Shown piece by piece: positions 30,907 through 40,154 of a DNA stretch of 64,000 nucleotides; position 1 is the first letter of the stretch; every line of letters starts with the position of its first letter. Both the position numbers and the translations under genes were made by a program. Source of the stretch: Pontiella agarivorans. Lineage in GTDB: Bacteria; Verrucomicrobiota; Kiritimatiellia; Kiritimatiellales; Pontiellaceae. The DNA is taken from the NCBI RefSeq assembly GCF_034531395.1, contig NZ_JARVCO010000004.1:62001-126000 (forward strand), read 5' to 3'. The notes beneath the pieces are model-generated. The model did no database searches, was not told where the DNA came from, and saw nothing but the letters and a program-made list of their open reading frames with translations.

Positions 30907-33900
30907 TTACTTAGTGACTTCCAGTCGGATGAATACATTGTCGGCACTTTGGCCGATATTGCTGATGTATTCTTCGAGCACACCGTTATTGGATACCGGA
31001 ACGGTTTCATGTACGCCCCAGAGACTTTCCACGGCGAGATTGACGTTGGTCATCACGTTCACCGTCAGCGTGTCATCCCCGATCACAGAGAAGGTATAGT
31101 CCGAGCCATCGTAGGTCGGAATGACCCCGATATCACCGGCACCCGTTCCCGGCATCGGATCCCCGCCGAAGGCATACTCGCCCAGGTTGTTCATCCCGTC
31201 GCCATCAAGATCGGCATCGGCATCACCGTGCTCACCGACGAGTCCATAGGAAGCCACCCAGCTGGCATACCCGCTGACGACCGCTTGCGGTGCAATCAGT
31301 TCGAGGCTCATAACTTCAATCCCGGTAAGGCCGGAACCAAATCCCCCGGTTTCGAAGTACGGGTAGGCCGCGCCGTTTTCCAGTGCACTGTAGAAGATTT
31401 CACTCACGCCGCTTTCCGGAGTGCTATAAGCACCTCCGACTCCCGAAGTCAGGTTCGTGAGTGCTACACTGAATACAGTGGAAGCGGCGCTGTCACCCAT
31501 CGTCAGGTTATAACGGATTTCCCACTCATCGCCGTCCGTCAATGCAGTCCAGCCCGTTTGCGGACCGTTCCAGCCATCGCCGTAAACACGCAATGTATTT
31601 GCATTATTCTGCGCCTGCAATGTCGCCATGGCTCTGTTTTCACGGGTGGCACTTCCATCATAACCGACATCCGTTCCATCCGTCTTGGTGGTTAGACCAA
31701 TACGTGCGAGATATACAAATCCCGCCGGAACATGTGTTCCCAGAACTTTATATCGGACAGCAAACTCAATGGAATCGCCAACCGGCAGCGGAATGTCCTT
31801 CAGCAAGGTCATATTAATGTTATTGTTTGTGCAGGTAACCGTTCCTCCGGAAGCCGTATCCACCAACCAGCTTCCTCCGGCCACCCAGGAATTCTGGCCG
31901 TTGATCGCACCGTTGACATAATTTTCACCGGCGATGAATTCGATCTCGTTGGTGACCGTTACATAGTCCGGCGGCACAACAACAACGCCCGGAACAGAAC
32001 GCAGCCGGATGTTGTCGATGAAGTAGTTCGGTCCTGAAACCGGATCCGTTCCGTTGTCATCATTAATCAGAAGGGCTTCCACTGCGGTCAACGCCTCTGC
32101 ATCAGAATCAAATGTACCGGTCCAGGTGATGGTATTCCATTCATCCGGAACCAGCGTGCTGATGGCCTTCGAACCCCCGGCAACCCCCGCTACGCTGTAG
32201 GAGATGGTATCATCTGCAACATTGGCATCAGCCAGCTGGATAGAGGACACATAGATATCGAATGTCAGCGCCCAGTCCTGTCCCGCATAGAGTGCCCAGT
32301 AACGGTTTGACACACCATAGGAAGAGATGTCACCGCCGGTCAGATCAGCGGATTTGAACATGCCGATTTCTCCCTGTTCCGTGGCAAACGGATCTGAAAT
32401 CGAAGCCAGCATCATTCCGCCGTCTTCCGGAGCAACATCGACCCATAGATCGTCCGCGTCGTCGACTTCGGCCGGCGCAACAGCTTCAATTTTGAAGTTA
32501 CGCGCATAATAGTTCGGGCCTGAAGCCGGATGTGTATCCTGGTGGTTATTGATCAAGCGTATGTATGAATTCGTCAGAGCAGAAGGCTCATTCGTAAACA
32601 CACTGCTATGCGTAACAGTTACCCATTCATCAGCAATCATTTGATCTCCGACGGAGGTATAACCGGAACTTGCTCCGTCAATCTGGAAGAACAGACCGTC
32701 ATCTGTGACATTGGTATCTCCAGCCTGAGCTGAAGCAACATACATTTCAAAACTGAAAGTATAGGTTTGTCCTGCATAGGCAGACCAATCGTTGTTATAG
32801 CTTCCGTAATTTACATACCGGCCGAGGCCGTCGGAAGCAAACTCACCGATACCGGTTCCAAACGCGTTTGTAACCAGTGTGAATGCCATCGCACCACCCT
32901 CAGGATTCGGATCATTCCACAGCGTATCCATCGGCAATCCCGGAACAGCCTGAGTTTCAAATTTAAAGTTATCCATGTAAAGATTAGCCCCGGCCGGATG
33001 GGTGGCTTTGTCATTGAACAGGACTTGAGCACTGGCAGAGGTCAGATCATTCGGATTGATCGGCATGATGCCGAACCAAGTGACGGTATTCCACGAATCC
33101 GCCACGAAATTGAGATTACTGACTTCTGAATATCCCCCGGCATTTCCAGCAACACTGTAGTACATCGTGTCATCCAGAACCGCTGGATCCGCCAGCTGCG
33201 CCGAGGTAATGTAAATATCAACAGACAGCTGCCATTCAACGCCGGCATACTGCTCCCAGTTGTCAGAACCGGAATTATAATTCCCCCACTGACCGGTATG
33301 CGTGGCCGAATTGTACTCCCCGATATCACCATGACCGGTATCACTGCCGGTAACTGCAGTTTCTGTGGTCGCGCCCAGCATCATATTTCCGTTAACCGGC
33401 GCCTGGTCATCCCACAGCACCGCATCGTATACCGGGATGTTGCAGACCAGACTCAGATTATCCAATGTATAATTGGATCCTGCATCGTGTGTATCCTTGT
33501 CATTATTCACAAATGCAAAAGTCGCATTCGCAAGCGAAGCCGAGGCGGCCGGAAACGTCCCCTTCCAGATCACTGTGTTCCAGGCATCGGCCGTCCACCA
33601 GGAGGCATTGGCCAGCGTCAGATTTCCGCCGGAAGCAAGCACATCGGTTCCATCCAGCAGCTGCCAGGATATCGTGTCATCGTTAACGTTCGTGTTCGCA
33701 AGCTGCGCGGCTGTAATGTAAATATCAGCTGTAAACGTCCAATCACGGCCGGCATAGGTCGACCAGTCATTTCCTTCGGTCGCATAGGTCGACACATTGG
33801 TCCCTGACGTCGTTGCACTGGAATCAAATACGCCGGCCGATAAATTCATCGTGCCGCCGGCGGGATTCTGATCATCCCATAGGACGGTATCCTGCGCCTG

Positions 33901-33954
33901 GACAACAGCAGCCATCGATGCCGCCCCCAAGGCTGTGAACAGTAGTTTTCTCAT
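30907..33954 (-). CDS. secreted non-catalytic protein with four tandem beta-sandwich repeats
   Basis: 1015 residues. Signal peptide 1-20. Four repeats of about 150 residues at 24-171, 179-333, 344-489 and 503-652. Each begins LW(D/N/V)D...P..GG.M and ends with a HPAGxNYxxDNF-like strand, a CBM-like pattern. A diverged copy of the DGQQ-W module follows (about 669-890, INGQNSWVAGGSW...). A calcium-binding segment, DADADLDGDGMNN, and a closing beta domain complete the protein. No catalytic residues are evident. I infer a galactan-binding surface or scaffold protein, which could take the place of SusD/SGBP proteins in a phylum without them. GGAG precedes the ATG. It lies directly downstream of the first two-component pair. 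Confidence 0.85.
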   Translation of the reverse strand: MRKLLFTALGAASMAAVVQAQDTVLWDDQNPAGGTMNLSAGVFDSSATTSGTNVSTYATEGNDWSTYAGRDWTFTADIYITAAQLANTNVNDDTISWQLLDGTDVLASGGNLTLANASWWTADAWNTVIWKGTFPAASASLANATFAFVNNDKDTHDAGSNYTLDNLSLVCNIPVYDAVLWDDQAPVNGNMMLGATTETAVTGSDTGHGDIGEYNSATHTGQWGNYNSGSDNWEQYAGVEWQLSVDIYITSAQLADPAVLDDTMYYSVAGNAGGYSEVSNLNFVADSWNTVTWFGIMPINPNDLTSASAQVLFNDKATHPAGANLYMDNFKFETQAVPGLPMDTLWNDPNPEGGAMAFTLVTNAFGTGIGEFASDGLGRYVNYGSYNNDWSAYAGQTYTFSFEMYVASAQAGDTNVTDDGLFFQIDGASSGYTSVGDQMIADEWVTVTHSSVFTNEPSALTNSYIRLINNHQDTHPASGPNYYARNFKIEAVAPAEVDDADDLWVDVAPEDGGMMLASISDPFATEQGEIGMFKSADLTGGDISSYGVSNRYWALYAGQDWALTFDIYVSSIQLADANVADDTISYSVAGVAGGSKAISTLVPDEWNTITWTGTFDSDAEALTAVEALLINDDNGTDPVSGPNYFIDNIRLRSVPGVVVVPPDYVTVTNEIEFIAGENYVNGAINGQNSWVAGGSWLVDTASGGTVTCTNNNINMTLLKDIPLPVGDSIEFAVRYKVLGTHVPAGFVYLARIGLTTKTDGTDVGYDGSATRENRAMATLQAQNNANTLRVYGDGWNGPQTGWTALTDGDEWEIRYNLTMGDSAASTVFSVALTNLTSGVGGAYSTPESGVSEIFYSALENGAAYPYFETGGFGSGLTGIEVMSLELIAPQAVVSGYASWVASYGLVGEHGDADADLDGDGMNNLGEYAFGGDPMPGTGAGDIGVIPTYDGSDYTFSVIGDDTLTVNVMTNVNLAVESLWGVHETVPVSNNGVLEEYISNIGQSADNVFIRLEVTK

Positions 33955-34249
33955 CTTTTAATCTCCTCGTTTCACCGCCGTGCAGTCCTTTCCATGGCGC
34001 GGACCTCCTAACACGACCGTTAACATGAGTTGTTCTAACAAGGAGAGAAAATGCGAACTATGGGCCAAAAGACCCATACTTTTTACCCGCCATCATCCCG
34101 AACAGAATAAAAACCACAAACCATTAATTACAAGACTGTTGCGACGCAACCAAACCTTGTGATTTATCCCGGGAAAAACCGGATGAAAAGCGAACCGGAA
34201 ACGGCCGCAAAAATACCTTCACGGATGGCGGCCGTTCCGCAGAACCGCC
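33955..34249. other. 295-base non-coding region between the first response regulator and the repeat protein
   Basis: It contains TATGGG-N8-CCCATA (34059-34078) followed by CTTTTTAC on the plus strand, and GTTAACGG on the minus strand (34017-34024, CCGTTAAC on plus), the same octamer as the XylR-upstream repeat. A plus-strand AAGGAG...ATG frame of 19 codons (34051-34110) is present but unsupported. It is likely the promoter region of the 1015-residue protein gene. Confidence 0.45.
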
Positions 34250-34885
34250 CTACTCTTCGTCCAGTTTCAAAATGCCTTTTTTATAAGCAATTACCACCGC
34301 CTGCGTGCGGTCGGCCGCCCCGAGTTTTTCCCGGATGTTGGTGATGTGGTGCTTCACGGTCGACATCGAAATATTGAAATACTCCACGAGCTCTTTATTG
34401 CTGGTGCCCTGACCGAGCATCTGCAGCAGTTCCAGTTCCCGCGGGGTCAGCTCTTCCTGCTGTTTGCGCGCAGAAATTTTCCGGGCAATTGACGCCGGAA
34501 AAAAAGAATACCCCTCCGCCACCTCGTGAATGGCTTCCATCACATCCTCAACCGCGCTGGCCGATTTGGTCAGATAGCCCTTAACACCGGCCTGTACCGC
34601 TTTCCAAACCTCTTCCTCCGACTCAAAGACGGAGAAAAGAATCACCTTGGCATCGGGATCAATCGCCATAATTTTCTCCGTACACGCCACCCCGTCCTCG
34701 CCCGGCATGCGGTAATCCATGGTCACAATATCGGGTTTCATCTTCTGATAAAGTTCCACCGCCTCTTCGCTGCTCGACGCATCACCGGCGGCCTCCAGCC
34801 CCGGCTCCATATCAATCGCTCCCAGCAGCCCGAAACGCAACAACTGATTATCATCCACCACCATAACCCTTATGTTTTCACTCAT
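34250..34885 (-). CDS. NarL/LuxR-family response regulator (pair 1)
   Basis: 211 residues from the ATG at 34885, which overlaps the kinase stop as ATGA and has GGAG upstream. The receiver domain (about 1-120) has acidic residues in VVDDNQ, the phosphorylated Asp in [12 protein letters not shown], and the conserved Lys in LTKSAS. The LuxR-type helix-turn-helix is at the end: [43 protein letters not shown]. It is coupled in translation to the kinase. By position it should regulate the repeat protein, GH86 genes or itself. Family assignment certain; targets inferred. Confidence 0.95.
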   Translation of the reverse strand: MSENIRVMVVDDNQLLRFGLLGAIDMEPGLEAAGDASSSEEAVELYQKMKPDIVTMDYRMPGEDGVACTEKIMAIDPDAKVILFSVFESEEEVWKAVQAGVKGYLTKSASAVEDVMEAIHEVAEGYSFFPASIARKISARKQQEELTPRELELLQMLGQGTSNKELVEYFNISMSTVKHHITNIREKLGAADRTQAVVIAYKKGILKLDEE

Positions 34886-37083
34886 GCCTGCTCCAGCTCC
34901 CATTCTTTTAGCGAGGCCAGTTTCACTGTAACTGTGGTCCCCTTGTCTATCTCGCTTTCAATCGTAAGTTCACCCTTAATCCGGTTGATTCGTTCATGCA
35001 TCCCCCGCACGCCGAAATGACCGGCCGGCGGTAACTGCTCGGGATCAAATCCTTTGCCGTTGTTATATATTGTCATAGAGAGAGACGACGCCCAATAGGT
35101 TAATTCAACACGGATTTCTGTTGGATTCCCATGACGCACCGCATTGGTGACCGCTTCACGCGCCACCATCAGCAGATTCCGGTCGGCGATCTGCTTCAGC
35201 CGTTTCGGCATACCCGACACCCGGATATCGAGCTCGGCCAGCCCTTCATCGGCCAGCGGTTGCAGCGCCTGCCTGAGCGCCGCCGGCAAATCCATTTTTT
35301 CCAGCAGGCCGCCGCGCAGATCGATAATGGAAGTCCGCGATTCATCCCCGCAATAAGCCAGCATCTCCTGTGCTGCAGCAAACTCATGCACATTCCGCCC
35401 CATATCCGCATCAAAACGCTCCGCCAGATTTTCCAGCGGCTGGAACGCATCGGCCATTTTCCAGAGTTCGGAGGAAAATGTTTCTGTATTGTGCTTCAGG
35501 AGACGACGGGAGCCCTGCAACTGAATCGCCGTACCGGCCAGCCCCTGCTCCAGATTATCGTGCAGCTCGCGTGCAATTCGCTGTCGCTCATCCAGCACCG
35601 CTTCCCGCTCCACCTTATCACTGATAATTCCGGTCTGGCGCTCAACGGTCTTGCGTAACAACAGGGTCCAGGCCACAAAAAGCAACAGAATGGTAAAGAT
35701 AATTCCCACCGCCCAGAGCAAGCGTTTCACCGTCCACCACGGGGCCGGCTTAATAACAGTAATGTCATCCACACCCCGCAGTTGAAGCCAGAGTCCATCA
35801 GCATAAAGCCGCCAACGCATATCTTCATTATGCATCAGATTACAGATCCCCGTAAGCTCCAGAACCGCACCGGGCTTCAGTTCCTCCGGCCCTTCCACCC
35901 CGATCGGAAGCCGCGCCTCAAAGGAGTTATCCCCGGAACGGCACAGCAGACTCACCTGTACCGCATTTCCACTTTTTTCAGCGGGGGCGGCAAAGGATTT
36001 CCCCACCTCCAAAAGCTGAGCCTGCATCCGAATCAGTCCATAGTTCAGCCGCGAATCCATCAGGTCTTCCGGAAGATCCGTTCCAAACAACTCGTCCAAC
36101 TCCACATCCACCGGTTCAGGCTGCTTCCCGGTATCGCTCAAAACACGCACTTTCAGCGCGCGGAAGGCCGGACTGACCGGCTGCGGCCAGGCAAATCCCT
36201 CCACTTCAACACGCTGCCCCACTTTCAGGCCATCGCTGTTCATCACGGCCACACGAAGAGCGGATTCCGCACCCCGCAGATAAATATCATTTCCCGATGC
36301 ATGCGTAACCAAACCGCGCGTGCGTACCGGCTTCTGAGGATCCATCGTGACCTGCATCAGCTCCTCAATCGGCACATTGACGGCAGCATGATGAAGCCCC
36401 TCCTCCTCGATCAGCTCAAAGTCCATAATCGAATCAGCAATAAAAACCCGCCCGGTCATCTGCCGCTGTGCGTTATAAATGGTTCCAACGATGGCATTAA
36501 ACCGAACCCGGCGAAACATGCAGTCGGGCAGCTTTTTCCACACCGGCACCACAGCCGGCATATTCACACCCAGCTGGATCGAATCATTGATCTCCAAAAG
36601 CAGATAAAAGCGCCCATAAGGAGCCGCCACATCGGAATAGCCGATCACGCGCCCTTCCACCGAGACCCAATCACAATCGCTGGCAGGACGGTTGATTTCA
36701 TCCAGCTGGAACGGCCGGCCCCGCGGCGGCGGTTTCCAGCCGTCCACCTTCACATCAACCGCCTCAATCGCCGGATAAAATTCACCGGGATACGTCTTCC
36801 CTTCGATTTTAACCAAAGCACCGGTATGCAAACGCGGCAGTATGGTATGGTCACCGGGCCGCTGAACATACGCTCCCCCGTTTTCCGTAAGAATAAAAAA
36901 ATGGGCTCCGCCCGGCGACAGACAGACCAGCTGACCGGAAACCTCAACCGGAATACCCATCGCCGCTTCCTCAACCGACAACTGCCTCAAATCCATTACA
37001 TTGGTAATCACCGACTGTCCGAAAGACGGACACGCCAGCAGCAACAGCATACACACACCTGAAAAAAACCGCATCAATATCAT
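34882..37083 (-). CDS. NarL-type sensor histidine kinase with OB-fold-like periplasmic domains (pair 1)
   Basis: 733 residues. Signal peptide 1-22; large periplasmic region 23-450 built of repeated OB-fold-like units (for example [44 protein letters not shown]-type endings). One membrane helix lies at about 455-477. A HisKA_3 domain follows with the phosphorylated His508 in [16 protein letters not shown]. The HATPase domain has [12 protein letters not shown] and [20 protein letters not shown]. It has no PAS, Cache or HTCS-type beta-propeller domain. Paralogous to the 43778-46663 kinase but lacks that protein's N-terminal domain. Two palindromes lie just upstream of the start. Placement among GH86 genes suggests a galactan-derived signal. 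Confidence 0.92.
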   Translation of the reverse strand: MILMRFFSGVCMLLLLACPSFGQSVITNVMDLRQLSVEEAAMGIPVEVSGQLVCLSPGGAHFFILTENGGAYVQRPGDHTILPRLHTGALVKIEGKTYPGEFYPAIEAVDVKVDGWKPPPRGRPFQLDEINRPASDCDWVSVEGRVIGYSDVAAPYGRFYLLLEINDSIQLGVNMPAVVPVWKKLPDCMFRRVRFNAIVGTIYNAQRQMTGRVFIADSIMDFELIEEEGLHHAAVNVPIEELMQVTMDPQKPVRTRGLVTHASGNDIYLRGAESALRVAVMNSDGLKVGQRVEVEGFAWPQPVSPAFRALKVRVLSDTGKQPEPVDVELDELFGTDLPEDLMDSRLNYGLIRMQAQLLEVGKSFAAPAEKSGNAVQVSLLCRSGDNSFEARLPIGVEGPEELKPGAVLELTGICNLMHNEDMRWRLYADGLWLQLRGVDDITVIKPAPWWTVKRLLWAVGIIFTILLLFVAWTLLLRKTVERQTGIISDKVEREAVLDERQRIARELHDNLEQGLAGTAIQLQGSRRLLKHNTETFSSELWKMADAFQPLENLAERFDADMGRNVHEFAAAQEMLAYCGDESRTSIIDLRGGLLEKMDLPAALRQALQPLADEGLAELDIRVSGMPKRLKQIADRNLLMVAREAVTNAVRHGNPTEIRVELTYWASSLSMTIYNNGKGFDPEQLPPAGHFGVRGMHERINRIKGELTIESEIDKGTTVTVKLASLKEWELEQA

Positions 37084-37095
37084 CGGTTATCTATA

Positions 37096-37127
37096 TTCCC
37101 ATAGGGGAAAAATTCCAAGCATTGGAA
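37096..37127. promoter_or_regulatory. two adjacent palindromes upstream of histidine kinase 1
   Basis: TTCCC-ATAG-GGGAA (37096-37109) and the perfect 15-base palindrome TTCCAAGCATTGGAA (37113-37127) stand 12-44 bases before the kinase start. Their position suits operators or a leader hairpin. Confidence 0.5.
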
Positions 37128-37214
37128 CCAGTAAAGGAAAATCGTAATGTGTGTGCTCCGCTGGATTTCAAAGGACTGTACTCAACAGCAACAGAAGTTA
37201 ATCATGCTTTTCAG

Positions 37215-37259
37215 GCCCGACTGGAGAATCAGGCCGAAGGGTGAGGCCTTCGATCGGGC
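37215..37259. other. structured non-coding element
   Basis: GCCCGA (37215-37220) pairs with TCGGGC (37254-37259), enclosing either AGGCC/GGCCT or CGAAGG/CCTTCG. A second small hairpin, CCGA-N7-TCGG, follows at about 37296-37310. The surrounding 230 bases (37130-37367) carry no credible gene. This could be an RNA element or an mRNA leader of the kinase gene. Confidence 0.35.
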
Positions 37260-37339
37260 AGTTTTGCATTGCGGTGGCGCGCTCACCAACTGCACCGACC
37301 CGGCATCGGTCTACATGCTAAAATTGTTGATGTTCCAAA

Positions 37340-37357
37340 ACTGCACTTGAAAGCAGT
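37340..37357 (-). terminator. terminator of the 900-residue GH86 gene
   Basis: The minus strand reads ACTGC-TTTCAAGT-GCAGT followed by TTTGG, 11 bases past the stop codon. The stem is short (5 bp). Confidence 0.55.
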
Positions 37358-37367
37358 CCAGAACATA

Positions 37368-40070
37368 TTACGGCACAATCTCCACAGCGAGATTATCTAT
37401 CCGGTTGTTCCAGGTCAGCACCGCTCCGTCCGGATCGTAAGGCGCACTCCAGATGATCTCGTCAATCGCCAGATTCAGTTCTCCTGTCGTGGCTGTCGTA
37501 TAGGTTTGGAAATTTCCGTTCTCCACAGGATCAATCGACCACTGTTCCACACCGTCGAGCATACCGCGCACCAGCGGTTCGCCTTGCGGAACAGCATCTG
37601 TGGATGCACTGATGTCAACAGAGGTCACCACAAACCGCTGACTCACTCCACCGATATTTACGGTGAACGTACCATCGACCTCATCCTGGCTGTAGGATGC
37701 TTTAAATGCATTTCCGTTTTCATGCGCCGTGGCCCGCCCGCCGTGCACCAGTGAAAGGCCGTTATCGGTTTCAACATATCCATATCCGTCTGACCACCAG
37801 GTACCGTTAAAATCCGACCAGTCAAACAGCGCGGTTAACGCGCCGGTCGGCGCTTCGCTTCCCACCAAACGGAAAAATTCAACCGTATGGGCCATCGGAT
37901 TAGTCACCGCACCGCATCCCGTTTCATCAATGGGAAGTTCCGTAAGGTTTGTGCTCCAGCCGGCCGTAACCAGATTAGTTTTGGAGAGCAGGGAAAAAAA
38001 TCCGTTCTGCGGGCCGTTGGTGAATCCCAGAATAAAACGGTTCCCGACCACGGAAGCGTAATCGATAGAAATGGAACCCTCCCTTGCGGCATGAATATCG
38101 GAACTGAATGTAAACACACGAAAACTCAAACTGCTGATGTGTCCGCCTGTATCCGGATAGGTAATTGAAACGATGTTGCTGGATTGAATCAGCCCATACG
38201 GTACCGGAATGTTAAGCTGCCCCATAAAATCATTCCGCCCATCGCCTTCATGCCCCATAAAATCGGTCGGCACATCCAGAGCCGTTCCGTTAAACCGCAC
38301 AACCGGCTGTCTGGACAGCGCCTGATTCCGTCCGGCACCGAGGCGCAAAACCCCTTCTCCGCAAGCATCTTCACTGACGTCATTGATGCTGAAAACGTTA
38401 GCCTGGCCGGAAACAATCGGCAGGAAATTGGTTGAGGCATAATATTTTACCTCATCCGCGGTTTCATCCACCTGTATTGAATCCGAAAAAGCATATTCCA
38501 GCACCGCTGCCCCTTCAGCCCGAAGCTGCACCTGCCCGGGATTACCGATGTGGACATTTTCTTCGAGGACCGTTTCTTCACCGTCCCAATACAGGTTTTT
38601 CTCCACCAGTGTCTGCACCGCATTACCGTATTTTCCGAAGAGGCTCAGATCCGCCTGAACTGAATTTTCATTCAGATTGTTCAGGACGACAAACAGCTGA
38701 TTGCTGCTGACATAGGCATCCACCTGAATATCCGGATCGGCCGTCGCGATACGCACCCGCGTACCACGAACATTTTTCCACAGATCATAGAATTTAATAT
38801 AGTCGGTATAAACCCAGTCGCCGGTATAGCTCGGCGTGGCGTTGGTCTCACCCTCTTTCCGGAATAGTCGCCAGTTATGCGGATATCCATAATAGTCCCA
38901 ATTCCACTCCTCCTTCAACATGATGAAAGGAATGGCTTTATCGATAATATGCGGCCGATCGGCAAAGCTCATGAGCATGGAATTCATGGATTTGATCGCG
39001 GCCCAGTCCCGCTCCGGCGTCCACATGATCGGCCGCCAGTCATACGCTTCGAGCCGGCGATCGCGTCCGCCGAATTCCGACACGACAAACGGAAGCGGCT
39101 GCCCTTTTTTCAGATAGCTGTAGTGTTCGATCATATCGAACGTAGCCTCCAGATTACTGCCTTTTTTAATATGCGGCCCGTCGGAAGCATAGTCGTCGTA
39201 GATGTCATAGATATGAATGCTGAAGAAATCCATATTGGTGGCGCAAATATCAAGGAAGCGTTTGTAGCGTTCCGTCCACTCTTCAAAATCGTGGTTCGAC
39301 AGATCCGGGTGCGACGGGCAGAAACCACCGATTTTCACCTCCTGATTCAAAAGCCGGATCTGATCCGCTACCGTATTGTGATAATTAAACAGCTCTTCCC
39401 AGGTGGATGTTCCATACATGGGATCACTGCTGCTGTCGAACAGCGGATAATCCGGTTCATTCAGGATCTCCACATAGGCCGGGAGCGGGCGCCCCGCGTA
39501 CCCATTCGCGGCCGTGCCGTAAAAATGATTCAGAAAATTGCCCATATGATTTCCCGTTGCAGAACCGAAAGGCTCGGCAGCGGTATCGGCGGCAGAAAAA
39601 CTCCATCCCCCGCGCATCGTTTCCGACCCCGGCCAGAAAGGTGAAAACTGCGCACATACAATATCCAATGCCGCACGTGATTCATAAGCATGCCGCCAGG
39701 TCTGGCCGGCATAACTGTTTCGGGAAGCGGCTCCCTGTGCGGCGATTGAATAGGTGCTTCCCGAAACCTGCGACCAGCCGGGTTTTACAGGATCCTCTTC
39801 AATCTGGTTTTTGCTGTACCACCCGATATATCCGGTATCGCGCCCGAAATAGACATCACGCCCGTTAATGAAATCATGCATCACGGTTTCATCCATATCC
39901 CCCGTCGTGTGCGAAGCATGTACCGTGGAAAACTTTTCACGATCAAACGTGGAGATTCCGCCCACAGAATGTTTTACATTCACGTCAACATCCACCTGTA
40001 CTGCGGCCCGGGCCGCAGCAGCAGTTCCAAGCAACACGGATAACAGTGCTGTCTTCCTCAACAAAATCAT
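37368..40070 (-). CDS. GH86 beta-agarase/porphyranase with FDW-type C-terminal module
   Basis: Secreted enzyme of 900 residues. Signal peptide 1-23; GH86 barrel about 24-495 with the acid/base in VEILNEPD (Glu205) and the nucleophile in FVVSEFGG (Glu332). A beta-sandwich follows (about 500-665), then a TNGP...TNL module (about 680-745). Residues 747-900 are the FDW-x-xF-x-G-x-WW module found also in the 770-residue and 1678-residue proteins. GAAGAGG precedes the ATG. It follows the 966-residue GH86 by 84 bases, so the two may be co-transcribed. The catalytic domain is close to that paralogue, but the C-terminal module differs, which suggests shuffling of accessory domains. Confidence 0.92.
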   Translation of the reverse strand: MILLRKTALLSVLLGTAAAARAAVQVDVDVNVKHSVGGISTFDREKFSTVHASHTTGDMDETVMHDFINGRDVYFGRDTGYIGWYSKNQIEEDPVKPGWSQVSGSTYSIAAQGAASRNSYAGQTWRHAYESRAALDIVCAQFSPFWPGSETMRGGWSFSAADTAAEPFGSATGNHMGNFLNHFYGTAANGYAGRPLPAYVEILNEPDYPLFDSSSDPMYGTSTWEELFNYHNTVADQIRLLNQEVKIGGFCPSHPDLSNHDFEEWTERYKRFLDICATNMDFFSIHIYDIYDDYASDGPHIKKGSNLEATFDMIEHYSYLKKGQPLPFVVSEFGGRDRRLEAYDWRPIMWTPERDWAAIKSMNSMLMSFADRPHIIDKAIPFIMLKEEWNWDYYGYPHNWRLFRKEGETNATPSYTGDWVYTDYIKFYDLWKNVRGTRVRIATADPDIQVDAYVSSNQLFVVLNNLNENSVQADLSLFGKYGNAVQTLVEKNLYWDGEETVLEENVHIGNPGQVQLRAEGAAVLEYAFSDSIQVDETADEVKYYASTNFLPIVSGQANVFSINDVSEDACGEGVLRLGAGRNQALSRQPVVRFNGTALDVPTDFMGHEGDGRNDFMGQLNIPVPYGLIQSSNIVSITYPDTGGHISSLSFRVFTFSSDIHAAREGSISIDYASVVGNRFILGFTNGPQNGFFSLLSKTNLVTAGWSTNLTELPIDETGCGAVTNPMAHTVEFFRLVGSEAPTGALTALFDWSDFNGTWWSDGYGYVETDNGLSLVHGGRATAHENGNAFKASYSQDEVDGTFTVNIGGVSQRFVVTSVDISASTDAVPQGEPLVRGMLDGVEQWSIDPVENGNFQTYTTATTGELNLAIDEIIWSAPYDPDGAVLTWNNRIDNLAVEIVP

Positions 40071-40154
40071 TTATCCTCTTCCCGATTATAATTCCGAGCA
40101 GAGTTTCCACCATATGCCGGGAACCGCAAATCGGTCATATGTCCGACGAAACAA

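Noticed and set aside
34051-34110. 19-codon plus-strand frame with AAGGAG ribosome-like site
   Set aside because: The frame overlaps a TATGGG/CCCATA inverted repeat that explains the sequence better. No evidence of translation.
37215-37259. Possible tRNA-like or riboswitch identity of the structured element
   Set aside because: No T-loop, anticodon stem or known aptamer core could be recognised; left as an unassigned structure.
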